From positions 1,426,001 to 1,490,000 of the forward strand of contig JAQJZZ010000017.1 in assembly GCA_030077755.1 (NCBI GenBank): a stretch of DNA of 64,000 nt, given 5' to 3'. Positions within the stretch are counted from its first letter, which is position 1. Each line of letters opens with the position of its first letter. Positions 36,901 to 48,462 of this stretch are shown in pieces. The stretch comes from Filosporella fistucella. Its lineage: Eukaryota; Ascomycota; Leotiomycetes; Helotiales. The notes beneath the pieces were generated by a model that did not search any database, was not told the origin of the DNA, and saw only the letters and a list, made by a program, of their open reading frames with translations. The position numbers were made by a program, and so were the translations under genes.

Positions 36901-39900
36901 AGCTTGATAGGACCTCGTTACTGTGGACAACCTGACCGATGAAAAGGAGCTGGCTTGATTGGATCTGGTAGCTGTGGTCTGCCTATTTGAATTTGTTGAG
37001 GCTTTGACAGAGGAGAAGGAACTAGCTTGTGACTCTGAAGAGACTGTACTTGATTGGTATGGCTTTGTTGTTGTGCTGCCTGGGAGAATTGAGGCTGCAG
37101 ACTTCACAGAAGAGACGGTGCTCATTTGAGACCGTGTTGCGCCGCTGTTCTTAGAATTCGAGGTTGCAGAGGATCTGCTAGAATAGACCGAGTTTGTCTG
37201 AGATGCTACTGCGCTACTACTCCTTGAAGTCAAAGGAGTGGAAGCTTTAGTTGAATAGATTGGGCTGCTTTGAGACCGTGTCATGGTACTGCTCTTCATA
37301 TTTGAATCTGTAGAGGACTTCAGGGCAGACCTAGCTGGAGATCTCGTTGCTGCGCTACTTTGGGAATAAGAAACCAAAGAGGACTTGGCTGAGGATGCAG
37401 AGGGCGATTGGAACAACTTTGTCTCTGTATTACTCTGCGTATTTGTCGCAGTGGACCTGATTGAAGAGAGAATGCCTGTTTGGGACCGTGTTGCCTGGCT
37501 GCTCTGGAGATTTGACGATGAGGATTTCAGGGCAGACCCGGAGCTTGTCTGAGGTCGTGTTACTGTGCTACTATAGGACAGTGAAGCCGAGCTGAATTTG
37601 CCAGAGGAGGAGGGGCTGGCCTGTGACTTCGTTGCAGTGCTACTCTTGGAACTCAAAGCTGTGGATTTATAGTATGAGAGGGAGCTTGTCTGAGGCCGTG
37701 TTGCTGTATTACTCTGCGAATTCAATATTGAAGACTTCATAGACGAGACAGAGCTATCTTGTGATCTTGTTCCAGTGCTACTTGTCAAGCCCGAAATCGT
37801 GGATTTGACTGATGATAGCGAGTTCATATCAAACTGTGTGGCTGTAGGCCGAGAGGATGAGGCTGTGAATTTTGCAGATGACACGGAGGCGGTCTGTGGT
37901 CGAGAAGCTGTATTTTGAGAGGTCGAAGCAGAATATTTGATAGAGGAGCCTGTTTGAGACCCTGTGGGCGGTCCCTTGCTGCTCTCCTTTGATTTCGTGA
38001 CAGTAGACTTGACAGAGCTCAGCGAGACTGTCTGATCTGTGGTGGCGGCGCTAGCGCTTTGTGAAAACCCTGTAGAAACTTTGGCAGATGAAATTGGCGC
38101 AGTCTGGGATCTAGATGACATTTCTCTGCTGCCCCGTTTAGAAATTGAAGTCGAAGGTTTACCGGACGAGAACACGGATTGGGAGGACCGCGTAGCCGTG
38201 ATACTCTCTTGAGACCTTGTAACCGTAGCAGATTTTATGGAGGATAAGCTACTGCTCTGGGTAGACCTGATCTGTGTTCCACCACTACTTGGTTTGAAGT
38301 TGGAAGCTGACGAAAGTTTGCCAGTTGAAAATGTTGCCTGGCTGGATCGAATGGCCGTACCGCTCTCTTGAGGTATTGACACCGTAGAGGATTTCAGAGA
38401 AGAGACAGGGCTGCTCCGAGAAAGACTACTCGAGCCTGAACTGGAGACAGAAGAAGGTTTGACTGATGACAATGGCGCTTGGGAGGAGCGGGTGACGGTG
38501 CCGCTCTCTTGAGAATTCGAGACTGTCGAGAATTTTGTAGAGGATAGAGCGCTGCTTTGATAAAACCTAGTCTGCGTTCCTCTGGTACTTGGCTTAGAGT
38601 TTGAAATCGAGGAACGTCTACCAGAAGTATCAGATGTGACGAGAGATTGGCTTGTCGACACAAGGATGGAGGAATATGTTGGTACGTTTGAAGCTCCTGT
38701 ATTTGATCGTGTGACTGTGTTTCCTGTGGCTGATTTGCTTGATGGTGTATATACAGATGATTGAGATTTAATACTGCTTTGGGATACAACAGAGGTGACG
38801 CGAGTCTGGCTGCTGCTTGACAGCTTCGTCGATTCAACACCAACAGAGCTCGTCTGAGATCGCCGAGTAGAAGAAAGCAAACCAGTTCTTATAACAGCGG
38901 TCTGGCTTGACTGACGGGTAAAAGATGCAGTGATTCTACTCAATTCCGTTGATTTTGACAGGCTGAGGCTACCGCTGGCACGACTGCTAACCCCCGTTGT
39001 GGTTGCTGTCTGCTTTGAAGAGATTGAGTAAGATGTACTTGAGGGACTGAAAGCCTGGCTCGTTTGTGAAGACCTCGAAATGCTGCTGCTCGGCTGTTGA
39101 GATGCAGATTTGCGGCTAAAGCGACTGCTTGACGCGGTGTTTTGTGAGGTGGATGGTGACGTTAGGTATACGCTTGACTTGGTAGACATCGACGCCTTGC
39201 TTCCAGATTCACGTTGAGATGTTTGCTGAACACTGTGGCTTGTCATCGTTTCTTGCTTAGAAGAAATTCCAGACCTGACGCTCGATCTAGACCGTTGAAT
39301 AGGCAGTGACTGAGATTCAGCAGAGCTGGGCCTATAGGAGGCTGTACTTTGACGAGAAATAACAGATGAGCTTTGAGAGATAATATTACTCGTTGGATTC
39401 TTGGAGCTAAGACCATTCGACGAGCTCCTGCTTTGCTGGGACATATATACAGTAGACTGGGAAACTTGCTGCGACGTTGTGGCACGTCCACTTTGCGAGA
39501 CTCTCGGAGCTGACGAGATCGGATAGGATTTGATCCCGGATGAGGAGCCAGATCTGGAGGAATATCTTGCTGAGATGGAGCTTTGCTGAGAAGCAAACGA
39601 GCTAAGACGGGAGACTTCTGAAGCCAGGCTTGAGGACCTTGAAGCTGATAGGCGCGAGCTAAGAGCGGTAGACAGTGTGTTAAGGGACGAGGATCTTGTA
39701 CTAGATCTAATTGTAGGATACGTCCCAGTTTTTGAGTCGGCTCGAGTTGACGATGCGGAGATCGGGCGAGAAATGGTAGAGATGCGACTTTCAGAGGCTG
39801 AGCGAGACACAAATGGGCGATTCAATGAGGAGGAAACCCTGTCACTGGTAGCCGTACTTCTGAAAGATGTGGTTGGTTTATTCAATTGAGATGGGGAGCT

Positions 39901-42900
39901 GTTCTGCTGTGACTGCTGTCGGGAAGAAGAAAGCTGACTTTGACTGACGGTGTTAGAAGCCTTAGAAGATGTCACCACTGCCGAATTTGAAGCTATGCCC
40001 GTGCTGGTTGTTGTTGGAATTGAATCTGTATGTGTCAGACTGTACAGGGAGCGCCGCAATGCATTCAATCGTCTTCTTTGATCTGGTGTGAGTGTTGACA
40101 GTTGCTCCAGCGAGCTAATGGAGCTGAGAATATCTTCAATTTCTGTCGAACCTCGTGTGCTAGACGCTGGCCGCGATGTAACGCCTGCTAAGGAACTGAG
40201 GAGGCTGCTCTCTTGGGGCGAGAGTGTAGCCTGAGACACCAAGGAGCTGACTTCGCTGGAAAGGCTAGACGGAGCTTGTAATCGAGTTGTATAGGAGGCG
40301 TGAGCTGTGCTGTACTGTCTACTCTCTACAGATCTCGCCGTAGAAAACGTCGCTTTGCTATTCTTACTAGACTCTTTGGCCTGCGGAGCGGTCGATTTGT
40401 ATGGGCTTGAGTGCAAGGAACTAACATAGCTTTCAACCGAAGAAGTCTGGCTCTGCCCTGTAGACACCACAGATGAGGAGACTTGGAGATTCGTCCCTCT
40501 GGTTGATTGCCTTTGAGGGACCGAAGACGGTGACTGGGTCGCGCTTTGCATCCCGCTTGATTGTGATGCTGAGCCACGTTGACTCGATTGGTTGGGAGGC
40601 TTCTGTGAGCTCGTTTGAACACCGGATTCTGTGGAAATGTCTCTTTTTGAAGTCAAAGATGAATACCCGGCTGATGACACTTTGCTTCCAGATTTATAGA
40701 AGGATATTGAAGTAATTTCGGAAGATGATGCGACTGATTGTGAGCGGGACACCCTTCCTCCACTTGTCGTCTGACTGATTTGCACATTTGTTGACGAAAC
40801 TCCTTGACTGCTCTTCGCTGTGGTCTTAACACCTGAGCTTGTTGATGCCCGGGAGAGAGACTCTTTCAAGCTTGTACCCTTCGTGCCTGACGAGGCATAG
40901 GAATTGACCGTAGATTTTGATGAGGCCAGAGGAGACTTGCTCTGAGAGGGAGCAGAAGCGCTTCCAACTTGTCCACGAGATGTGGAACTTACTGAGTAGA
41001 CTGACCGCGTATTTGAAATGATGGGCGATCTAGTCTGGGTGGCCCTGGATAGTGATTCAATTTGACGCAGTGTGGATGCTGATCCCGTTGTCTGCCGAAG
41101 ACTAGACCCCCAGGTCTTTGTGGAATGCAGTTGCGAGCTGGATTGTGATGCAGGTACCCTAGAAGAACTTTGTCTTGTTCCAGACAACGTTGGGCTGGCT
41201 ACCGATTCCTCCTGTGAGAGAGAGGAGGAGACAACTCCCTTGCCCGTACTCGATAGGGATATGCTCGAAGAGGTAATGCTCTTCGATCGAGACCGAGTGG
41301 ATAGGGGAGAATTTGTCGAGGTCCTTTGGTCTAATCTTGAGGAAGACGTGGAGGGAATTTTTGTCGATGTCCCTACATTGATTTTGGAGACAGTCGTAGA
41401 GCTCGTAAGGGAAAGTCGGGAACTCGAGCTTCCTGTACGTGTTGGTGAATCCTTGGAATTTCGGCTCGAAAAGCTGCTCTGAACGGGTCGTGATGATGAT
41501 CCAGTTGACGCCGAGCTGATTCTTGATTTGGATGTAATTCGAGATGGTGGCTGTTCTGAGAATTTACTAGAAGCGCTGCTCTGGACAGGGCGTGTAGAGA
41601 CTTCAGAGTATGATGCAGAATTTCCGTATGTGCGTGTTGTGATTCGAAAGGATGGCTGACCTGAAGTTCTACCCGAGGTGCTCAATGCAGAGCGTGAAGA
41701 AGCTTGCTGAGACGCCTTATACGTGCTAGAAATCGGGACTTTCGAGGTCAAGCCTCCTGATGTGGATGAACCGGATGACCTTGGAATATGACTCGATAAT
41801 GACGAGCTCGTATGCTTACTTGATTCTCCGATGTTGGAAGCATCGGAGGATGATAGGATGAGCGATTTGGAACCTCCACTGGTGACACGGCTGGTCTGGT
41901 ACGAGTTTGAAGATGTCGCCGATGATGAAACCAAATGAGAAGCACTATTGGAGCTCAAAGAAAAGGAGCGAATGGTAGATTCAGAGAGGCTCAAGCTGGA
42001 AGAAGATGGCCGTGTCGCTCCTGAAGTTTGTAACGCAATCGATGTTGCCTTGGTGGAACCAAAAACATACGAAGATAGTCTCGAGAAAACACCGGTTGAG
42101 GAGCTGGGAGCAATTGTGGACACCGGAGACAAAGCCGATACGCTCCTCGAGGGCGTTTGAGAAGATAGGGATTGGACTTGAGAGGACGCTCCGGACTGGA
42201 CGCTTTGCGAGCGGGAAAGAGAGGATGCCGATTTGGAGGGTGTTTGATTTCCGACTGAGGATGAGCTACCACTCTTTTGAGAAACTTTGGTGCTTCTTCC
42301 AGATGTAGGAAGGGTCTGACTGCCAAGAATCGAAGTTTGACGTGAGTCGTATGTCGAGATAGGACGTGAAAGAGTTGTAGTGCCAAAGATGAGTGATGAT
42401 GCACGTGACTTGACTGACGATGCTCCGCTCTTGGTATTCTGATTGGATGAACTGGAAGCTGCTGTTGCACGGGATTCAAAGGTCCTCTTGATGCTGTTCG
42501 TGTTAGACTGAATTTTAGTTGACTTCAGAGTAGAGATAGGGATTGTAGATCGCGGGTCAATAGTATTCGTGTTGGCGTTGCTAGAAGCAGACGATAAAAG
42601 CCCGGATGAAGTCTTCCTCATGTTTTCCGAGGTGATCGATGGTGATGTAGAGACACTTGTAGATTGTTGTATTGAGCCTGTACCAAGATAGAAGTTAGCG
42701 ATGCCGGAAGCAACATGGCAAAATGTTATAACCACTTACTCGTGCGTGAAGATAAAAACGATGACGAGGGAGCTCCCATTGAGGTGGTCTTTGGGAGACT
42801 GCTGAGTATAGAGCTAATTGGGAGCTCTGCCGAAGCAGAAGAAATTGCACTGAGGTAAGAACTCATCGCCGACTGGACAGGGCCTGCAGGGATCACACTA

Positions 42901-43838
42901 CATATCGTGATTAGAGGGACATTGGCAGACGCAGTTGGTAGGCCATTCAAGTATGATCGGACTATTGATGGCATGGAGGGCTCTGGTTTTTTAAAGCCTG
43001 CGTGAAGATTGTGAACAGCCTTCGAATGCACTGAGGCCACACTGCTCTTTGGACGCGGCCTCGGGTCTGGTCCATTGTCTTCAAGGAGAGCTCCGATCGG
43101 GATGGGAGCCCAATAGTCAGGTAAATTCTCCAAAAACTTTTCCGCCTCTTTTGGAATACGGAGGCCTGGGGAGTCTCCAAGAACATCTTGAATTGGTAAA
43201 ATTTTAACTCCCGAAGGCAGGTCTTGGATCCATTTCTGGACTGATTCGGGTATCGATCCAGGGGGAAGCTTGAATGAAGGACGTCGACGGAGAAGATTTC
43301 CAATTGGTTGTGCTTGCCAATGACCTGGCAGGGCTGTGAGATATAATTCGGCTTCCTTTGGAAGAGAGAATTTCGAGTTTTTCTTCAAGAAATCTTCAAT
43401 AGAATAGTCCAAATCTTCGTAGGGCAAGCTGCGGAGAAAAGATTCAATCTCATCAGGAAGATAGTCGTCGGTAGAAGTTTGGCTGGAGGGAGGGTTGGAC
43501 CTTGGAACACCTTTCACAACCGGTTCGATGGTCCGAGAAGAAATATAAGTGCCTCCAGGTATTTTGAAAGACGAAATCGAGACAGAGGATGTAGGAGTTA
43601 TTGAGACAAGGGCACCATTTGCCTGCAGCGTAGATTTTGCTTGGGCAGCGTATTTCGATGCCAGGCTGCCATAGATGTCGATTGTTGAAGGCTCGGATTC
43701 GGAAGGTACATCTGTTGACGACGAAATGCTTCTCGATGGTTGTTTGTTTTGCTTAACAATCCACGGGAATCCGTCCCACGCAGCTGCTCCTAAGGTACAA
43801 GTAGCGACAGCTACAAGCAATCTCTTGGAGAGATGCAT
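30916..43838 (-). CDS. Giant secreted Ser/Thr-rich mucin-like protein with C-terminal LysM modules; in-frame stop in LysM 2
   Basis: Cell-surface or secreted protein of about 4,260 codons. Start 43838 gives a signal peptide (MHLSKRLLVAVATCTLGAAAW). Exon 1 is 42740-43838; a 62 bp intron (42678-42739) leads into an exon of about 11.7 kb. A probable last intron (30960-31007, branch GCTAAC) would lead to a tail ending FSFRVPMDF at 30916; without it the frame stops at 30997. In order: an imperfect 32-37 aa repeat block (residues 124-260); about 3,400 residues dominated by Ser and Thr, with recurring SSxKST, TATRSQ and SSLSS motifs; a Pro/Gly-rich hinge (QNPPPPPPGYGYG); a cysteine-containing domain (GKVCQDDDCS, CNCYKR); three LysM modules; and a short NCAGCKDEHG segment. 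TAA at 31510-31512 interrupts LysM 2 in frame, and the downstream frame stays intact. LysM modules bind chitin or chito-oligosaccharides; the role here is an inference. Confidence 0.8.
31261..31719 (-). other. Three tandem LysM modules of the giant protein
   Basis: LysM 1 (about 31573-31719) contains LAETYGLDVGTLKAANPQI and ends VNIPAQ. LysM 2 (about 31434-31569) contains YRVASGDVLYSLAQKFQLG, then the stop codon, then EALEALNPEIEDPDMIYVG. LysM 3 (31261-31413) contains YTIKSGDTLSAVAEKYKV and ends VVNIPVYYP. All three share the hydrophobic pattern and the ANPQI/LNPEI asparagine-proline core of the family. Confidence 0.88.
32420..42677 (-). repeat. Mucin-like Ser/Thr-rich coding region with diverged short repeats
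   Basis: About 10.2 kb of one open frame dominated by Ser, with Thr, Arg, Lys and Gln. Units of about 25-35 residues of the form SSxKSTxxxSQSSTATRSQ recur most clearly between about 36000 and 38600. They are diverged at DNA level, so this is an old expansion. The composition predicts heavy O-mannosylation. Many antisense frames here follow from the codon bias and are not genes. Confidence 0.75.
43059..43469 (-). repeat. Four imperfect 32-37 aa repeats near the N-terminus of the giant protein
   Basis: Residues 124-159, 160-191, 192-228 and 229-260 each follow the pattern PKEAExFLxxLPxxWxxxPIxxLL...F/L-K/R-L/I. Clear examples are PKEAELYLTALPGHWQAQPI and PKEAEKFLENLPDYWAPIPI. Weaker copies (SIVRSYLNGLPTASANVPL, AMSSYLSAISSASAELPI) follow before the mucin stretch. 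The repeat family is not one I can name. Confidence 0.75.
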
Positions 43839-44417
43839 TCTGGATTATTCCTGCCAAAGAGCAATTGATCGCAGGATTGTCGTGTAATGAAGGTGTCGAT
43901 ACGCAAATAACAGAGAAACAAGCCTGAAGTGGGGATCTTATGTTTTGACATGGGAAGCAGAACAGTGACGAAATCATGTGCCATCTTACCTGGTGTATCA
44001 GATTGTTGAGCCCCATCTCACATCGTTGATCGCGTTGACCGAAAATATATGACAACTGGAACCCACCACCAACAACCATACTGAAAATGTTCGCAGCGAG
44101 TGCCATTGGTGGTGGCATTAGTGATAGCGGCGCCACATCGTCGGACCCCTCGCTAACCCTTAATGGTTCGCTAAAATGAATGGTTCTGGTTGGTTATATA
44201 ACTGAAACCTATGTATGACGATATCAGAATAATTAAGACCACGATGGAAAATGGTATAGGAAAATAGAGCATTCTTCTAATTTGGCAATTGATGATGCTG
44301 TTGATGCACATTGAGTGCACCGAGATGCGACTCATTGGCATCACCACAACCTCTTTCCCCACCATCAACTACGGCTTTCCGTTCCTTCCAAGCTAGACAC
44401 CTCCATAATGTCAGCTC
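43839..44417. other. Upstream region of the giant LysM gene and URK1 3' flank
   Basis: 579 bp presumed to hold the promoter of the giant gene and the 3' untranslated region of URK1. The frame at 43753-44136 overlaps the signal-peptide exon in another frame and is rejected as a gene. Confidence 0.5.
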
Positions 44418-46144
44418 TCAGCAACCAAAATACCTTCGCTCAATCCACCGTTCCTCGAAATCAGGAACAATGGTGCATACAACAACCCGCACATCTGGGA
44501 ATACCTTGGTTAATCTGTTCAATCCCATCCTACCTGCAAAATAGGTAACAAACACAATCTTGTCTTCAGGAACTCCATGGTCAACGAGTACCTGCACAGC
44601 CATCAAAGCTGCCCCTCCACTAGACATCTGCGGGTCTAGTATAAGTACGCTATCGTGAGTCTGGATGTTCTCAGGGAGTTTAAGATAATGCAATTCTGGT
44701 TCACCGGTGCGGACATTGGACTGAATTAACAGTCGACCCGTCCTGCAGTCCGGCAATACTCGTTTCAATCCATTCTCGAAGATAGAACCAGCACGGAGTA
44801 TAACGACTGCACTGGTCTCTCCAATTGAAGCAAGGCCATCATATATGTTTCCAGCTGGTGTTTCGACAGTCTTTTCCTTGAAGTAGACGTTGTTCATCGC
44901 ACTTCGCACTTTGTTAGCACATTCATATCTCATGTCACCTAGCGACTCACTTCTCTACAAGAAGCGTTGCTAGTCGGTCGAAATAAAAAATGAAGTCTTC
45001 TTTCGAAGTATCAATGTCTTGAATGATAGTGTTCATCCCTCTCAGCTGCGGAGTTTGCTCAAGTAGTAGGACTTTCTGAGACAAAGGTTCATTTTCTGAA
45101 CTTTGTCCCAACTTTTTCAGTTCTGCCCGGTGACTTTTCGACTTCTCGATGAGTTTGCGCTCGATGTATTGAATTACCATGGCTTTCACAGTTATCAGTA
45201 ATGACGTAGTCCAACTATCGACACACTTACTAATAGCAACCCGATTCTCAATCCCACGCGGGACGATAATATCTATATACTTTAGAGTATTAATGGGTGA
45301 GGTAGGGATCAAGCATACCAGCAACATTCCTCTGGGGCTGCACAAAGCGCTCGAAATTAGGTTTGACGAATGAAAACCATTGTTTGATACAGCCTTCAAT
45401 ATCTCTACCACGCTCAGATACGTCTCGGAGAACTATGAACTGATAAGCGGTGCATCTCACATTGGGAAATCGGCATACTTCGCCTGGATAAGCAAGTGTC
45501 TGCATCTGCCTCGCAGAATATCTATGTACATAAACGCGGTTAGCATAGTATTGCATCAGGGGAATAAACACAATCCAGCGTCCGTCATACCTTCATATCC
45601 AACAACTCGAGTACTCTAGGATCATATAATGCAAATATGCCTTCTAAAATCAAAACATGTGGTGAATATATTGAAGTTGTTTCTGCCTCTCTCGCGTGCT
45701 TCGCAAATGAGTAGATTGGAATTTCTGCTCTCCTTCTATTGGAAGAGTTAGGAGGAATCCATAGCCAGAAATGAGTTGTGCGTCTTGACTACAAAGAGAG
45801 GATACGTACCCGGCTTTAAGATCACGGAGCTTCTCGACCAGAACCTCGAAATCAACAGCATCAGGAGCATCAAAGTCGTATTCATTTCTGAACGCTTTTT
45901 GATGTGCTTCTTCATTCAGCTGTTTGTAGAAAGAGTCCTACATCAAAGTGAGTGAGAGCATCAATTGGTTGATAGGGTACGGATTTACCATAGAAAGAAT
46001 TACCACCCAAGGGAGGTTCAATTTCGACACTATCGCGTGAGATAATGTTGATTTGCCTGACCCTGAGCTACCAGCAATTCCAATTATGCTAACATCAGCC
46101 CATGGCGGCGAGTAATGAGCTCTTTTGCTCACAACATCAGCCAT
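44418..46144 (-). CDS. URK1: Uridine kinase with C-terminal uracil-phosphoribosyltransferase-like domain
   Basis: Pyrimidine salvage enzyme phosphorylating uridine and cytidine. Eight exons: 45989-46144, 45810-45937, 45591-45735, 45479-45521, 45319-45432, 45231-45272, 44951-45182 and 44418-44901. The seven introns are 46-74 bp, and the product is 447 aa. The kinase domain starts with PPWADVSIIGIAGSSGSGKS (P-loop), then DSFYKQLNEEAH, YDFDAPDAVDF, and ERGRDIEGCIKQW with FVKPNFERFVQPQ. The UPRT-like domain contains VVILRAGSIFENGL, LILDPQMSSGGAA and the family ending ERWIERRYFGC. The start is uncertain: the frame is open for 37 codons upstream of 46144 without an ATG, back to a TAG, so either this Met is used or a further upstream exon exists. 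Confidence 0.9.
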
Positions 46145-46620
46145 TTGGTGAGGGACCTTTAGCGGCTGAACCACAAGCCCTCTCCCAATCCCTGGGCTAT
46201 CAAATCCAACGATTTGGACGGGTTCTAGTCTAGGCGCCGCGAAAAGCAGGTAAGACTCAATGCAGCATGGGGTGTGCTATTTTAAATGGGTAAGTTTCTC
46301 CAAAAGAATGACGGTAAAAAAAATGATTATCTTCTGCCCGTATTTGTGTCAAGAAATCAAAGAGATTAAAGGTCGAGGTTGGAAACCATCCTTGCCAATG
46401 GCACGTGCTCGCCAAGGTCGGTTCCTAGTTAGGTTTAGCTCAGCGCTAGTGGAGAAGCTCTTAACTTCAAATCTTCACAAAAGAATCTGCTCTTCCCTTT
46501 TTAAATATAAGCAGTTCAGTCACACACGAATTATTTACAGGCGCAGTGCTGGACGCTCCGACCTTGAGTCAACATATGCCAGCTACATATGGATGTTAGG
46601 TGACCAAAGTCATCGCAAGA
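46145..46620. promoter_or_regulatory. Divergent upstream region of URK1 and GID8
   Basis: 476 bp between the two start codons. It includes the ATG-less open extension of the URK1 frame and, on the other side, the GID8 leader. No motif is claimed. Confidence 0.5.
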
Positions 46621-47840
46621 ATGGTAGGTGACTCGTCTTTTTCAGCCCACCTTGGTGACGAACGCTAACTTGAACAAGGCCTCTTCGACCGCTTCCACTA
46701 CAACTCCTTCAAGACATGCATTTGAAAGACGCGCTGAGGATGTTAAGCCGATGAAAAGGTACGCATATTCGATTGTGTTCGATCGCTGCTTAAAGGTATT
46801 GTTACCTTCTTTCATGTTTCCGGCCTCGCTGTCAGCACCACCTTACATGATGACCTTTTTCAACTGGGAATCTCTCCTAAAAATTACGCATGCGGAGAAC
46901 ACATTTAGTTGTCCATCTGATCCATTACATTCAGCGCAGCTTCATCATGCTCTGGCACCTCATATCTCCACACAGAAGCTAATTGAGTGCCATGGACAGT
47001 GATATCAACGCACTTATATTCGACTATCTCATCACCGAAGGCTATCCTTCTGCCGCCGCCAAATTCTCCAAAGAAGCAAATCTCAGGCCACAACAGGCAG
47101 AGGAATCTCTTCAAGCTCGGCGTGACATACAACATTCTATTCACTCGGGCAAGATTCAGGATGCGATCGAAGCTCTGAATGAGCTCGAACCCCAGGTTAG
47201 TCCACACAAGTTTCTTCTGTTCCATGTCCTGCGATGATTAGACACGAGTTTCATGCACCACTCATATAGCCTTCGGGTCGGTGATGAGAAAAAATACCAA
47301 CTTCAGTCCTCAGTATGAGCAACGTTAAATTTACACTTTCTATGAAGACCAATTTTTATGTTCAAATAACTAACATGCTTTGACAAGGTTCTCGATAGCA
47401 ACCCTTCTTTACATTTTGCACTACTACGGCTTCAACTTGTGGAACTCATCCGCACTTGTAATGCAACGCCCGGTGCTGATATCACACCTGCCCTTACCTT
47501 TGCCACAACACAATTGGCACCTCGAGCTCCAACAAACTCAGAATTCATGGAAGATCTGGAGAGAACCATGGCACTTCTCGTCTTCCCGTCAGACAACCTT
47601 GAACCGCCTCTAGCTGCACTTCTTCAGCCAGGGCTCAGACGGACTGTTGCGGACAGGGTCAATAAAGCCATTTTGGCTTACCAAAACGCCCGAAGAGATG
47701 CTGCTATCAGAAACCTGGTTCGTTTGCGGGCCTGGGCGGAAGATACAGCCAGGCAGAACAAGAAGGACTTGCCGGCTCATCTTGAACTGGGACTTGATGG
47801 AGAAGATAGAATGGACGGCCATGAGCCAATGGTCACGTAA
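46621..47840 (+). CDS. GID8: Gid8-like subunit of the GID/CTLH ubiquitin ligase
   Basis: Scaffold subunit of the GID (CTLH) E3 complex, which in yeast degrades gluconeogenic enzymes. Exons are 46621-46623 (the ATG alone), 46679-46758, 47000-47195 and 47388-47840; introns are 55, 241 and 192 bp; 243 aa. The start is chosen because ATG is followed directly by GTAGGT, and splicing to AACAAG at 46678 (branch GCTAAC) gives MASSTASTTTPSRHAFERR, a typical Gid8 leader. LisH follows (DINALIFDYLITEGYPSAAA), then CTLH (ARRDIQHSIHSGKIQDAIEAL), then CRA with TMALLVFP. The rather long introns 2 and 3 could hide short exons, but the frame and family order fit as given. Confidence 0.9.
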
Positions 47841-48462
47841 TGAATAACGGCTAATTGGTGTGTACTACTATCTGCGAGTTAAGGCGCAGCGCATTATGAT
47901 GGGCGTATTGGGGTTCATGGGAATATGGCATTGTTTCGTGGGCGTCCTGGGTAGATTTGTTGAGCTACGATCGTTGGTATCTAGGCACATTGCTTCAAAC
48001 CTTTCCCTCGTACTTCTTGATTATCATGCGTGCAATTGCATATTGAGATTGATTGGGAGGTAGAGCAATCCAAGTGATAAATGTGAATAATGAATGTTAC
48101 TAGTTTAATTATTAAATTTCTTCACAATGATAACTTTGCATTGGACAAACTAGAGTATTTCTCTCCGTCAAATCCGGTGTGCCGTTGTATCCTTCTCCTG
48201 TGTCCACCCGCCCGCTTCCAGATTCAATCCTTTTTACACTTACCCACCACACTACGTCAGATAAGACATGGGTGGATAAGGAGCTACAGCAACTTAATCG
48301 TCCGACGAGTTCTATTTACTTTGACCAATCTATCTTCACTTCCTACAGCAGCAAATCTGCTTTCCGTCTCTCGTTTACTGCTCTGCCCTAACCTTAATAT
48401 CTTTGAATATGGTATTCGCTCAATAAATCCCTCTCAGCTCTCGCACATGATCAATCGGTGCA
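47841..48462. other. Intergenic region between GID8 and NDE1
   Basis: 622 bp of GID8 3' flank and NDE1 promoter, in tandem orientation. Short frames only. Confidence 0.45.

Noticed and set aside
36000..38600. Periodic repeats that might suggest a CRISPR-like or satellite array
   Set aside because: The periodicity is at protein level within an open frame and diverged in DNA; this is a eukaryotic mucin repeat.
32669..42308. Many antisense frames of 60-190 codons inside the giant gene (for example 39243-39812, 41072-41482)
   Set aside because: They follow from serine-codon bias in the long sense frame and have no independent support.
43753..44136. 127-codon minus-strand frame overlapping the start of the giant gene
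   Set aside because: Overlaps the signal-peptide exon in another frame; the signal peptide and long frame favour the giant gene.
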